From contig JANMGQ010000166.1 of assembly GCA_031374735.1 (NCBI GenBank), positions 1-64,000 of the forward strand: 64,000 nucleotides of DNA, given 5' to 3'. Source of the stretch: JABFRJ01 sp031374735. GTDB taxonomy: Bacteria > Pseudomonadota > Alphaproteobacteria > Rhizobiales > Hyphomicrobiaceae. The translations under genes were made by a program, and so were the position numbers. Positions 31,480 to 39,277 of this stretch are shown one piece after another; within the stretch, counting starts at the first letter, position 1; the number at the start of each line of letters is the position of its first letter. The notes below the pieces were generated by a model. The model was not told the origin of the DNA, ran no database searches, and saw only the letters and a program-made list of their open reading frames with translations.

Positions 31480-32637
31480 TCATCCCGTCAAGCGTGCCGC
31501 AATGGTGGTCGCGGTCGTCTCAGACAAGCGGGCCACGGGATCGTTGGACAGGTGTGCATAGCGCGCCGTGGTCTGCGGTTCGAGATGGCCAAGGATTTTG
31601 CCGATGACCGGCAGCGAGCCTCCGGTTTCAACCGCGACACTCGCGAACGTGTGGCGCAAATCGTGGATGCGCAAATCCGCGAGCCCAGCACGTGTGCGCA
31701 CGATAGACCAAGGCTTGAAGAGATCGACCATGGCTGACCCGGTGCGGTGTCCGACGATCACGTGCGGGTTGTCATCGACCTTCGGGATCGCCGAGAGGAT
31801 GGCGATTGCTGGTTCGTTCAAGGGAATCGTCTTCTGGCCGGTCTTGCTGTCCGGCAGGATCAGCAGCCGTCGCCCCAGATCGACATAGCTCCAACGCAGG
31901 GACAGAATTTCCCCGAGACGTGCGCCGGTCAGCAGCAGAAGGCGGAACGCTGCCGTCGCTGCCGCACTGATGGCAGCCTCCTGCTCGGCCTCGCGCAGCA
32001 CTTGGCCGAGCCGCGCCAGTTCGTCGGGCCTGAGATAGCGTTGTCGCTTGGTCTCCCGGTATTTTTTGACACCGAAACAGGGATTGCTGCGTTCGGGTCG
32101 ATAACCGTGTTCCTCGGCCCAGGACATGATTTTCGACAAGACTGACAGTGCGTGGTTCGCGGCACGGGGGTACTCGGCCCATTTGGCGTGCGCCGTGGTG
32201 ACATCGCCGCGCACGATCGCGTCGATACGTAAGGTGCCGAAGGTCGGCACGAGGTAGCGGCGGATCAAGCCTTGATATTCTTCGAGGGTGCGAGGCTTCA
32301 GCTTTGGCCCGTAGAGGTGAACGAAGTGCTCGGCCACCTCCCGGAAGGGTGAGGCGGCGGACGCGGTCTTCTTGACATGGTTGCGATCGATGCCGTCGGA
32401 CGCCTCGGTGAGGATCTTACGCGCTTCCTTGCGTGCGGTGTCGGGCGTCCAGGGGGCACCGTGTTTGCCGATCGTCACCCACTTCTGGCGGCCCATCACG
32501 CGGGTCTTGACGAAGTAACTGGGCGGCCCGACCTGGCGGCGCGCGCCGAAGGCTGAAATGTCGGTATCGAATGCGGTATCGCCGGGCATGAGGCGTTGTA
32601 CAACGGTCACGGAGATGCGGGCTTTGAGGGTGGCCAT
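31480..32637 (-). CDS. tyrosine site-specific integrase
   Basis: The 385-residue recombinase has all catalytic residues: Arg240 (LTGARLGEIL), Lys265 (SKTGQKT), His325 and Arg328 (IHDLRHTF), His351 (LGHLEPQTT) and Tyr360 (ARYAHLS). The N-terminal 100 residues are an arm-binding/DUF4102-like region, followed by a SAM-like core-binding domain (about 95-185). It lies 190 bases from a tRNA-Gln 3' fragment, its likely attachment site, with 11-base tandem repeats between that look like arm sites. It should insert and excise the element to the left. Confidence 0.93.
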   Translation of the reverse strand: MATLKARISVTVVQRLMPGDTAFDTDISAFGARRQVGPPSYFVKTRVMGRQKWVTIGKHGAPWTPDTARKEARKILTEASDGIDRNHVKKTASAASPFREVAEHFVHLYGPKLKPRTLEEYQGLIRRYLVPTFGTLRIDAIVRGDVTTAHAKWAEYPRAANHALSVLSKIMSWAEEHGYRPERSNPCFGVKKYRETKRQRYLRPDELARLGQVLREAEQEAAISAAATAAFRLLLLTGARLGEILSLRWSYVDLGRRLLILPDSKTGQKTIPLNEPAIAILSAIPKVDDNPHVIVGHRTGSAMVDLFKPWSIVRTRAGLADLRIHDLRHTFASVAVETGGSLPVIGKILGHLEPQTTARYAHLSNDPVARLSETTATTIAARLTG

Positions 32638-32704
32638 GGCAGGAACTCAACGAGGAACGCGCTTGGTTTTCCGGACTGTCTGGCAGCCGAGTCTGACTGC
32701 CTGC

Positions 32705-32726
32705 CAAGCTACCACCAAGCTACCAC
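32705..32726. repeat. tandem 11-base repeat, integrase arm-type sites
   Basis: CAAGCTACCAC occurs twice in direct tandem (32705-32715, 32716-32726), between the integrase start and the tRNA fragment. Short repeats phased at one helical turn are usual for the arm-binding domain of tyrosine integrases. Confidence 0.6.
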
Positions 32727-32829
32727 GTCCGCAAGTTGCCCGGAGCAGTGCTGCGCAAATTTGGCGCCATAACACGTTGAAAATATTGAATTTTGCGAAA
32801 TGCTAAAAACTGCTGTCGGAAGCGTTTGC

Positions 32830-32877
32830 CAGACTCTGACTCTGCCTGTCTAGGTTCGAATCCTAGTTCCCCAACCA
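32830..32877 (+). other. attachment site: displaced 3' end of tRNA-Gln(CTG)
   Basis: CAGACTCTGACTCTG forms the anticodon arm (loop CTCTGAC, anticodon CTG), then comes TAGGTTCGAATCCTAG as T arm and TTCCCCAACCA as acceptor 3' strand with CCA. The matching 5' half (it should contain TGGGGAA and the D arm) is absent: the bases upstream are element sequence. So this is the 3' copy of a tRNA-Gln gene split by integration, and the whole tRNA gene should be at the other end of the element, left of this window. Confidence 0.85.
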
Positions 32878-32923
32878 ACAAAATCAATAGCTTAGCTCAC
32901 CGAAAATCACCTGACGCAAATCC

Positions 32924-32943
32924 GGCTACCACGGGGCTACCAC
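32924..32943. repeat. tandem repeat mirroring the arm sites, outside the attachment site
   Basis: GGCTACCAC occurs at 32924-32932 and again at 32935-32943, an 11-base period as in the pair at 32705-32726, with the shared core GCTACCAC. The tRNA fragment lies midway between both pairs. Confidence 0.55.
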
Positions 32944-33356
32944 TACGATTATGGCTAGGGCGGCCGAGGAGCCCCGATATCGGACCAGTTGGTAGCCCGG
33001 AACAGCCTCAGGATCTCCGCCCCGCGGGTCGCGTATGACAATCCTGCGGGAAGGGTGCCGAAATCCGGGAGTGATCATGGTGCCGTGTGCCGTACGACAC
33101 GCCCGTCCCAAACCCTCAGCACAGCGGAGCGTCGTCAACGGAGACAGCCAACAATGGGGGCGAGCGGCCGCCACAGAACGAACGGTGTCCGACGGTCGGT
33201 CCCAGGTGAGCAGCGAGCATGCTGGCGCGTCCGCCTCACTCACGCACTTGACCCATCTCTGCCGTCCGGGAGCTTTTGCGAGGGACGGACGGTCGCCACT
33301 CGGAAGCCGACGCGCTAGAATATCGAAAAGTTGCCCGACAGAGCGCGAGCCATGCT
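32944..33356. other. intergenic region right of the attachment site
   Basis: About 410 bases with no gene that I can support. The sequence is GC-rich with many Rhizobiales-like intergenic strings (for example TTGACCCATCTCTGCCG near 33249, which recurs loosely at 34187 and 37408). Confidence 0.4.
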
Positions 33357-33971
33357 GTGAGAGATTTGATCCTTGTTCGCCATGGCGAGAGCGAGCACCA
33401 TGTCGCGAACCTTTACGGCGGCTGGACGAACTCTGGTTTGACCTCAAAGGGGATCAAACAAGCACAGGCAACGGCGGAGTGGCTGAAGCGTTATGCAGTG
33501 CAAGCCACGCCAAGAATCGTCAGTAGTGATTTGATCCGAGCCCACGAGACGGCTCGGCATATTGGCGCCGCGTTCGGGATCACAGCCGAAGCGCTGGCCG
33601 AACTGCGAGAGATGAGCGCTGGCCTCGCCGAGGGTTTGCCGCGATCTACTGCTGAAACGCTCCGCAAACCCAAGACGACACCGATCTTAGATTGGATACC
33701 TTTCGATGGCGCGGAAAGCTGGAGGATGATGCATGACCGCGTCGCTTCCGTCATGGACAAGGTCATCAGTAATTCTGGCTGCACGATCGTTGTTGGCCAC
33801 GGACATTCGCTGATTTGTGCGGTCAACTGGTTCTTGGATTTCGACGAAGCAGCTATCGAGCGGTTCATGTACCGGATCGATCCGTGCAGCATTACGCACT
33901 TGAAGTTCGATGACGACGGAAGTCGATCTATCGAGAGGTTGAACGACACGGCGCATTTGCGCGACTTCTGA
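33357..33971 (+). CDS. histidine phosphatase (phosphoglycerate mutase-like)
   Basis: The 204-residue protein begins VRDLILVRHGESEH, with the catalytic RHGE motif. SSDLIRAHETARHIG (second Arg), ELREMSAGLAEG (acid) and VVGHGHSLICAVNWF (second His) follow. All four pocket parts of branch 1 are present. These enzymes remove phosphate from sugars or small molecules through a phosphohistidine. The start GTG 33357 is chosen from the family start; the open frame upstream reads as non-coding. It stands alone just outside the tRNA-Gln site. Confidence 0.82.
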   Translation: MRDLILVRHGESEHHVANLYGGWTNSGLTSKGIKQAQATAEWLKRYAVQATPRIVSSDLIRAHETARHIGAAFGITAEALAELREMSAGLAEGLPRSTAETLRKPKTTPILDWIPFDGAESWRMMHDRVASVMDKVISNSGCTIVVGHGHSLICAVNWFLDFDEAAIERFMYRIDPCSITHLKFDDDGSRSIERLNDTAHLRDF

Positions 33972-34046
33972 ATGTCTGGTCCGCACCTGCCCACATGGCG
34001 ACCGCGAACGAACCGGACACTCAACGCACCCTCGATGTCCGTTGTT

Positions 34047-34200
34047 GGCCCGGACCGCCGCGGCGATGCCGTCGCTCGTCCGGTCGGTATCGGGCTACAG
34101 CGTCCGACGGCCATGCTCTGTTCGTCAACCGGACGGTCTCGATGTAACATCGAGCGTGGCCGTGTCGGCAGGCGACCAGCGCAGTTGACCCATTGCAGCC
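34047..34200. repeat. dispersed intergenic repeat, copy A
   Basis: This segment, from GGCCCGGACCGCCG to TTGACCCATTGCAGCC, resembles 37268-37421 over its whole length with many substitutions and small gaps (shared: CCGGTCGGTATC, TTCGTCAAC, CATCGAGCGT, GGCGACCA). Such imperfect intergenic repeats are common in Rhizobiales genomes. No coding role is seen. Confidence 0.5.
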
Positions 34201-34234
34201 GAACCATGTTGTCAAATCCGCGTCCGCTTGTTTC

Positions 34235-35206
34235 TCAAGACCGACCACCGCGGAGTCTGCGCCGCCTTGGCTCGTCCATTTCGTCTGCCACCGTGCGCGC
34301 AATTGCGAGAAACACCTCTGCCGGCGGGCTCAGCGATCGGTTGCGCACGGTCAGCACGCCGATGGCGCTGTCAGGCTGCGGCAGGTCGACTGGCAGCGCC
34401 ACTACGACGTCACGCGCCGCGCCGTAGAGCAGCATCGAACTCGGCAGCACGCAGAGATGTGATCCAGCGCCGACAAAGGCCATGTTGAGTTGGAGCGACA
34501 GCGTGATGATGCTTGGCCGCGGCGGCTCCAGGCCCTGATTGCGAAAGAAGTTGCGCGCCATGGCTCCGGGTAGACTATTCTCCGGTGGCAGCATCCAGGG
34601 CTGATCGAGGAGATCGGCCAGCTTTATTCGCCTCTTGCGATGCAGCGGGTTCGTCTTCCCCGCGACAATCACCAAGCCTTCGTGCGCGAGCACTTCCGAG
34701 GCGAGTTCATCGTCGGCGAACGGCATGCGAATGCGGCCGATCAGAAACTCGATCTCACGCTCGCGCAGCTCGCGGAGATTGCCAGCGACTGTGTCCAACG
34801 TCACGACATCGAGGGTCACGCGCGGATGGGCCTTCTGAAAGCGCTTGATGATCTCCTGCATCAGCCCGCCGGCCATGGCTTCGGGACAGCCGAAACGCAG
34901 CTCGCCTTGGTTCGGGTCGGCAAGGTGCTCGATGCGCCGGATGCCCGCGCGCATTTCGTCGAACACGGCCGTGCCGGACTTCACGAGTGCCGCGCCGTAG
35001 GCGGTGAGCGTCACGCCGCGTGCGGTGCGATCGAACAACGGTACGCCAACGGCATGCTCCAATGCCGTGATGGTCTTGGAGACCACGGGATGCGAGATGT
35101 TCATCTGCGCCGCGGCTTTAGCCATGCTGCCATGCTCCGCAACAGCGACGAGCACGTGCAGGTCGCGCAGCTTGACGCGTCGGCCGATGCGCTGATCCCA
35201 GTCCAT
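34235..35206 (-). CDS. LysR-family transcriptional regulator
   Basis: The 323-residue protein has an N-terminal winged helix (LRDLHVLVAVAEHGSMAKAA, AQMNISHPVVSKTITALEHA, GVPLFDRTARGVTLT) and a LysR substrate-binding domain (LRFGCPEAMAGGLMQEIIKR onward). It diverges from the Bug-type transporter gene at 35348, and LysR proteins commonly control the neighbouring divergent gene in response to its ligand. The ATG at 35206 gives the usual length; the longer upstream frame would run into the promoter. Confidence 0.9.
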   Translation of the reverse strand: MDWDQRIGRRVKLRDLHVLVAVAEHGSMAKAAAQMNISHPVVSKTITALEHAVGVPLFDRTARGVTLTAYGAALVKSGTAVFDEMRAGIRRIEHLADPNQGELRFGCPEAMAGGLMQEIIKRFQKAHPRVTLDVVTLDTVAGNLRELREREIEFLIGRIRMPFADDELASEVLAHEGLVIVAGKTNPLHRKRRIKLADLLDQPWMLPPENSLPGAMARNFFRNQGLEPPRPSIITLSLQLNMAFVGAGSHLCVLPSSMLLYGAARDVVVALPVDLPQPDSAIGVLTVRNRSLSPPAEVFLAIARTVADEMDEPRRRRLRGGRS

Positions 35207-35347
35207 GGTGACTGCCGAGCGTTGGGTTGCCTGATTGGCTACATCTGTACTCCAAAATCGAACTTCTCCGAAAGTCTGCGCCACGGCTACAGTCCGGCAA
35301 TCATCATCTGCCGACCACTTCACGTTTGCACCGCCCAGGAGGCACAC

Positions 35348-36322
35348 ATGCTCAAGTCCCCTACCGTTCGGGCCACGACGGCCGTGTTTGCAGCTCTCGC
35401 TCTGCTTGCCGTCACACCGGCCGCCATCGCTTGCACTGGCACAACGAAGATCATTGTAGCCTATCCGCCGGGCAGTCCGGACGACATGGTGGCGCGCCTG
35501 ATTGCGCAGAAGATGGGCGAGACCGGTCAGACCGCCCTGGTCGAGAATATGCCGGGTGCTTCTGGCAAGATCGGCTGGGCTGCTGCTGCGAAAGCGGCGG
35601 GGGACGGCTGTACGCTGACCATCGTCAGTTCGAGCGCGTCGGTCCACGCCGCAGCGGGCATCAAGACACCGTACGACATCCAGACATCGTTCATGCCTGT
35701 CGCGCTTCTGGCGAAGGCGCCGGAGACCATCTCGGTGCATCCAGCAGTGGCTGCCAAGACGGTGCAGGAGTTCGCGGCGTTGGTAAAAGCGAACCCGGGC
35801 AAGTACAGCTATGCCTCCCCGGGCTTCGCGTCGTCACCACATCTTGCGGGCGAGCGGCTGTTTCGTGTCACGCTCGGCCTCGACGTTGCCCACGTCGCGC
35901 ATCAGGGCGGCCCGCCCGCCGTCAATGCGACCATCGGTGGTCACACCCAGATCGTGCATCTGACACTGCCCGTCGTCGCAGCGGCCGTGAACGATGGCAA
36001 GCTGCGCATGCTCGCCGTCGCCGATAGCGCACGCCATCGCATGTTCCCCGACGTGCCAACGCTCACGGAAAGCGGCGTCGCCGGCCATGACCTCGGCTTC
36101 TGGAATGCGATGCTTGTGCCGCAAGGAACTCCTGCAGCCATTGCCGATGTGCTGCACGCCCGCGTTACGGCGATCATGAAGGCAGACGATGTGCGTCAAC
36201 GCCTCGAAGCCATTGGCTTCTCGACGATGATCGGGACACGCGCTGATGTCGCCAAGCACATCACCGACGACATCGCGCGGATGAAAGAGATCATTACAGC
36301 CACCGGCATCAAGATCGAGTGA
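35348..36322 (+). CDS. Bug/TctC-family solute-binding protein
   Basis: The 324-residue protein has a signal peptide (residues 1-29, FAALALLAVTPAAIACT) and the tripartite tricarboxylate receptor fold: KIIVAYPPGSPDDMVARLIA, VENMPGASGKIGWAAAAKA, YDIQTSFMPVALLAKAP, and HVAHQGGPPAVNATIGGHTQ. These receptors hold carboxylated metabolites in the periplasm. No TctA/TctB membrane partners are near, so it is an orphan receptor, like most Bug proteins. It is preceded by AGGAGG and lies opposite the LysR gene. Confidence 0.88.
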   Translation: MLKSPTVRATTAVFAALALLAVTPAAIACTGTTKIIVAYPPGSPDDMVARLIAQKMGETGQTALVENMPGASGKIGWAAAAKAAGDGCTLTIVSSSASVHAAAGIKTPYDIQTSFMPVALLAKAPETISVHPAVAAKTVQEFAALVKANPGKYSYASPGFASSPHLAGERLFRVTLGLDVAHVAHQGGPPAVNATIGGHTQIVHLTLPVVAAAVNDGKLRMLAVADSARHRMFPDVPTLTESGVAGHDLGFWNAMLVPQGTPAAIADVLHARVTAIMKADDVRQRLEAIGFSTMIGTRADVAKHITDDIARMKEIITATGIKIE

Positions 36323-36347
36323 CGTGACCGCGCGGGAGCAATGCAAC

Positions 36348-37211
36348 ATGTCCAATTCGCGCGCAGACATCGACGAGCACACGGCGGAGATGCAGGCGAC
36401 ATGGGACGCCTCCGCCGCCGGCTGGGACAACAACAGCGCGCTGATCAGGGCCTGGCTCCATGCTGCCACGGCGGCCATGCTCGATGCCGCAGACATTCAG
36501 CCGGGCCTGCGCGTGCTCGATGTTGCAGCCGGTGCGGGCGACCAGACCATCGACATTGCGCACCGTATCGGCCCACACGGACGCGTCGTCGCCATCGATC
36601 TATCGCCCCAGTTGGTCGCGCGCGCGACGATCAACCTGCAACGCGCCGGCTACAAAAACGCTGAGGTCCGTGTCGGCAACGGCGAAGCCCTTGGCCTCAA
36701 CGCGACGTTCGACGCGGCCGTCTGCCGCCTCGGCCTGATGTTCTATGCCGATCCCCTAGTGGGTCTAATTGAAATGCGTCGCGCATTGAAGCCGGGCGCA
36801 CGCGCCGCAGTGCTGGTGTTTTCTGGCCCTGCGCGAAACCCGCTCATCGTCGAGCAACTGGAGATCGCGGCACGTCATGCCGGTATTGCGCGCCCTGATC
36901 CATGCCAACCCGGCGGGCTTCTCAGCCTCGGTGATCCTGCCCAGTTGACGGCGCAGTTCGCGCGCGCCGAGTTCCAAGGTGTCGAGTGCCGCGCAGTCTC
37001 CGCGCCCATGAGACTTTCGACGGCAAGCAACTATGTCGACTTCCTGCGCACCGCCGCAGGCCCAGTCGTGAAAATCGCTAACGGGCTGGTCGACCAGCAG
37101 CGCGCCGCGTTGTGGTTCGACCTCGAACGCGCGTTCGCGCGCTATCAATTCTCTAACGGATGGTGCGGTCCGAACGAGCTTCTTCTAGTCAGCGGTCAAG
37201 TCGAAACCTGA
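36348..37211 (+). CDS. class I SAM-dependent methyltransferase (UbiE-like)
   Basis: The protein (287 residues) starts with a helical cap (WDASAAGWDNNSALIRAWL), then the SAM motif VLDVAAGAGDQTIDIAHR (about 56-73), VVAIDLSPQLVARATINLQR, and FDAAVCRLGLMFYADPL (motif IV). It resembles methyltransferase family 11/25 enzymes such as UbiE and ArsM relatives, without an obvious cysteine set. It follows the solute-binding protein gene by 26 bases, so they may share a transcript. The substrate is unknown. Confidence 0.82.
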   Translation: MSNSRADIDEHTAEMQATWDASAAGWDNNSALIRAWLHAATAAMLDAADIQPGLRVLDVAAGAGDQTIDIAHRIGPHGRVVAIDLSPQLVARATINLQRAGYKNAEVRVGNGEALGLNATFDAAVCRLGLMFYADPLVGLIEMRRALKPGARAAVLVFSGPARNPLIVEQLEIAARHAGIARPDPCQPGGLLSLGDPAQLTAQFARAEFQGVECRAVSAPMRLSTASNYVDFLRTAAGPVVKIANGLVDQQRAALWFDLERAFARYQFSNGWCGPNELLLVSGQVET

Positions 37212-37856
37212 GGCCGGTTACCTACCAAAACCGGAACTCAGCGCGCTGTCGAGCAATGCATCCTTATGGCCCGGACCGCCGAAGTGCTGCCGACGCCGAT
37301 CCGGTCGGTATCTAGGCACACCGTCAGACGGACGCAGTTCGTTCGTCAACTGGCAGGTCTGAGGGGATCATCGAGCGTAGTGGCGCCGGCCGGCGACCAA
37401 CCTTCGTGACCCATACCTGCCCTGAGCAGTTGCAGCAATCCGATGCCGTTGTCGAACTGTACGCTCAGATAGACGCGGTCGGCTGGCGGGTGGTCGCGGT
37501 CGGAGGCTTGCAACCGCACCATGTCAGCAAGGGTCCAAACAGCTGACGCGGAAAAGGCTGCCCGTCAGCATCGATCGGCGTGTCCAGGGCGATTTTGCGC
37601 ACGACTCGCAAACAACCGCATAAACGCCGAAGCACATGCGCACTTAAAAGCGCAGCTCAAAATGCGAGTTGTAAAGCGATCCTGCATATGAGCCCGGGTC
37701 AAGCGCTCCTGTCGTCCGAGTTTATTGGCCCCTCCAACGTGCAACCACGTTTGGAACACACGCGCTCATCGGTACGAGTGCGATCATCGATACGTGGACG
37801 TATCCACGCGCTAACTCCAATTTGAGCGCGAGACAAACCTCCCCCGTGCCTCGGTC
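37212..37856. other. intergenic region of about 645 bases
   Basis: No gene is supported. It holds copy B of a dispersed repeat (37268-37421), then unremarkable GC-rich sequence. TACGAGTGCGATCATCGATA and similar strings near 37775-37800 show weak dyad character. Confidence 0.4.
37268..37421. repeat. dispersed intergenic repeat, copy B
   Basis: Diverged partner of 34047-34200 in the same orientation, running from GGCCCGGACCGCCG to GTGACCCATACCTGCC. Between the copies lie the LysR, Bug and methyltransferase genes. Confidence 0.5.
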
Positions 37857-38504
37857 TCAAAGCGGATACTGGATCAGGACCGGTTTTTCACGGTTAAGGT
37901 GCCCATGGCTGATCCGCTTGACGATGAAATCGGCGACGTCGGCACGCGAGATGACACCGTTGCGCCAAGTGTCAGGTGTGGTCAGGACGCGATACTTGCC
38001 GCGGGCTGCGAAGTTCGTGAGCACCCCTGGACGCACGAGCCAGTCGAGATCGCTTGCGACGATGAGATCCTCTTGCACCGTTTTGTCAGCGTAGGCGTTT
38101 TGAAGCAGCACTTTGAAAGGGAGGCGCTGGAGGATATTGATTGCTGGCTTGCTGTCGCCGGCCCCAAAGCCTGTCACGCATATCAGTTTGCCAACACCGG
38201 CTGCCTTCATGGCGGGTAGAAGCACGCGCGTCGCTGATGAGAAGAGCGTCACAGGCCGCAGAATGAGATCCAACGAGGGCGGTACGCCCAAAGCCTGAGC
38301 AACGACATCAATGCCATCCAGTGCGCGGCGCACATCCTCCGCCTTGAGCGCGTCGCCGGCAAACGCCTCGACCGCTGTTTTGTCCGTGTGTGTGGTCGTG
38401 CCGCGACGTGACATGGCTCGCACAGAATGTCCGCTCCGTGCAGCTGCTTCGCAGACAGCAGCGCCGATGCCTTGGCTTGCGCCGATTACCAGGATTTTCA
38501 CCAT
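37857..38504 (-). CDS. NAD(P)H-binding atypical SDR
   Basis: The 215-residue protein opens MVKILVIGASQGIGAAVCEA, a Rossmann motif (GASxGIG). The absence of the YxxxK active pair, with AYADKTVQEDLIVASDLDWL where it would be, matches the NAD(P)H-binding (NmrA-like, atypical SDR) group that includes flavin reductases and redox sensors. Such proteins often act in oxidative or light stress. It reads away from the next genes of the island. The actual substrate is not known. Confidence 0.8.
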   Translation of the reverse strand: MVKILVIGASQGIGAAVCEAAARSGHSVRAMSRRGTTTHTDKTAVEAFAGDALKAEDVRRALDGIDVVAQALGVPPSLDLILRPVTLFSSATRVLLPAMKAAGVGKLICVTGFGAGDSKPAINILQRLPFKVLLQNAYADKTVQEDLIVASDLDWLVRPGVLTNFAARGKYRVLTTPDTWRNGVISRADVADFIVKRISHGHLNREKPVLIQYPL

Positions 38505-38571
38505 AGCGGGTCTTGCTTTCTTTTGACTGCCGACGCCTGCGGACCAAGCGGCACGTGCTGAGCGACGAGTG

Positions 38572-38826
38572 TCACTGCATCCTCTTCAGGCCGGCGCTTC
38601 GCATCCAAGTTCGTGGCATGATGCGATATCCAAGGACGCAGTAGACGTCGACGATGCGCTCAATGTCGGCCATGTCGAAGCGATGATCTGACGGATTGAT
38701 ATCGCGTGCATGCTCGACTTCGTCGAGAACGCCTGGACCGACCTTTGATGCCTGGGCGATCTCGATCAGCGATTTGCGCGAGGCGCCACGAGCAGCCGCG
38801 AATGTCCAACCTTCAAAGACGGCCAT
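38572..38826 (-). CDS. small helical protein, HTH-like
   Basis: From the ATG at 38826 (84 residues) the sequence SLIEIAQASKVGPGVLDEVE, then HARDINPSDHRFDMADIERI, is the length and helix pattern of a small helix-turn-helix fold, but the match to any named family is weak. There is a Trp near the N-terminus and a basic end (MPRTWMRSAGLKRMQ). It lies 67 bases upstream of the SDR gene on the same strand, so it may be a co-transcribed regulator. Confidence 0.5.
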   Translation of the reverse strand: MAVFEGWTFAAARGASRKSLIEIAQASKVGPGVLDEVEHARDINPSDHRFDMADIERIVDVYCVLGYRIMPRTWMRSAGLKRMQ

Positions 38827-39001
38827 TGTGTCTCGGCGTCCTGCGTGCCTACCCGGTGCCGGATGGATGGTGGTCGCATTGCTGCGGATGACCGCAGGAG
38901 AAGTGCTTGGAGTGTTTGTGTTACGCTTTAGTTGCTTTGATGGATCGCAGCGGTCGTCGTCATATGGTAACCTCTGATGTCGGAACAATTAGCGGTGCAG
39001 T

Positions 39002-39277
39002 ATGGATCCAAGCGATGCTGAGACGCATTTGTCCGACGCGGACGTGTCCCGGGTCATTGAGATGGCCTGGGAGGATCGGACCCCATTTGAGGCCATCACC
39101 GCTGCCTACAAACTCTCCGAGGCCGACGTGATCAAGCTGATGCGCTCGCGCCTCAAGCGCTCAAGTTTTGAGATGTGGCGCAAGCGCGTTGGCGGGCGTC
39201 CGACCAAACACAGGCAGCTTTCTCCAAGCGGCGAGATCCGCCACAAAGCCAACAATCGTCGGCACCGCGGGCTCTAG
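39002..39277 (+). CDS. TIGR03643/DUF2805 family protein
   Basis: The 91-residue protein shows the strongly conserved family run: SRVIEMAWEDRTPFEAITAA, LSEADVIKLMRSRLKRSSF and EMWRKRVGGRPTKH. The family is small, with a HTH-like middle and a basic tail, and I recall its genes near photolyase/cryptochrome-like and other light-induced genes. Its biochemistry is unknown. Here it overlaps the 3' end of the DHA2 exporter gene (39274-39277) and faces it. Confidence 0.85.
   Translation: MDPSDAETHLSDADVSRVIEMAWEDRTPFEAITAAYKLSEADVIKLMRSRLKRSSFEMWRKRVGGRPTKHRQLSPSGEIRHKANNRRHRGL

Noticed and set aside
32830..32877. Intact tRNA-Gln gene
   Set aside because: The acceptor 5' strand and D arm are missing upstream; only the anticodon arm to CCA is present.
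1..32877. Self-transmissible conjugative element
   Set aside because: Relaxase and coupling protein are present, but no VirB4-type ATPase, VirB6/8/9/10 or pilus genes are in the window; the two prepilins belong to the type IV pilus class, not to conjugation.
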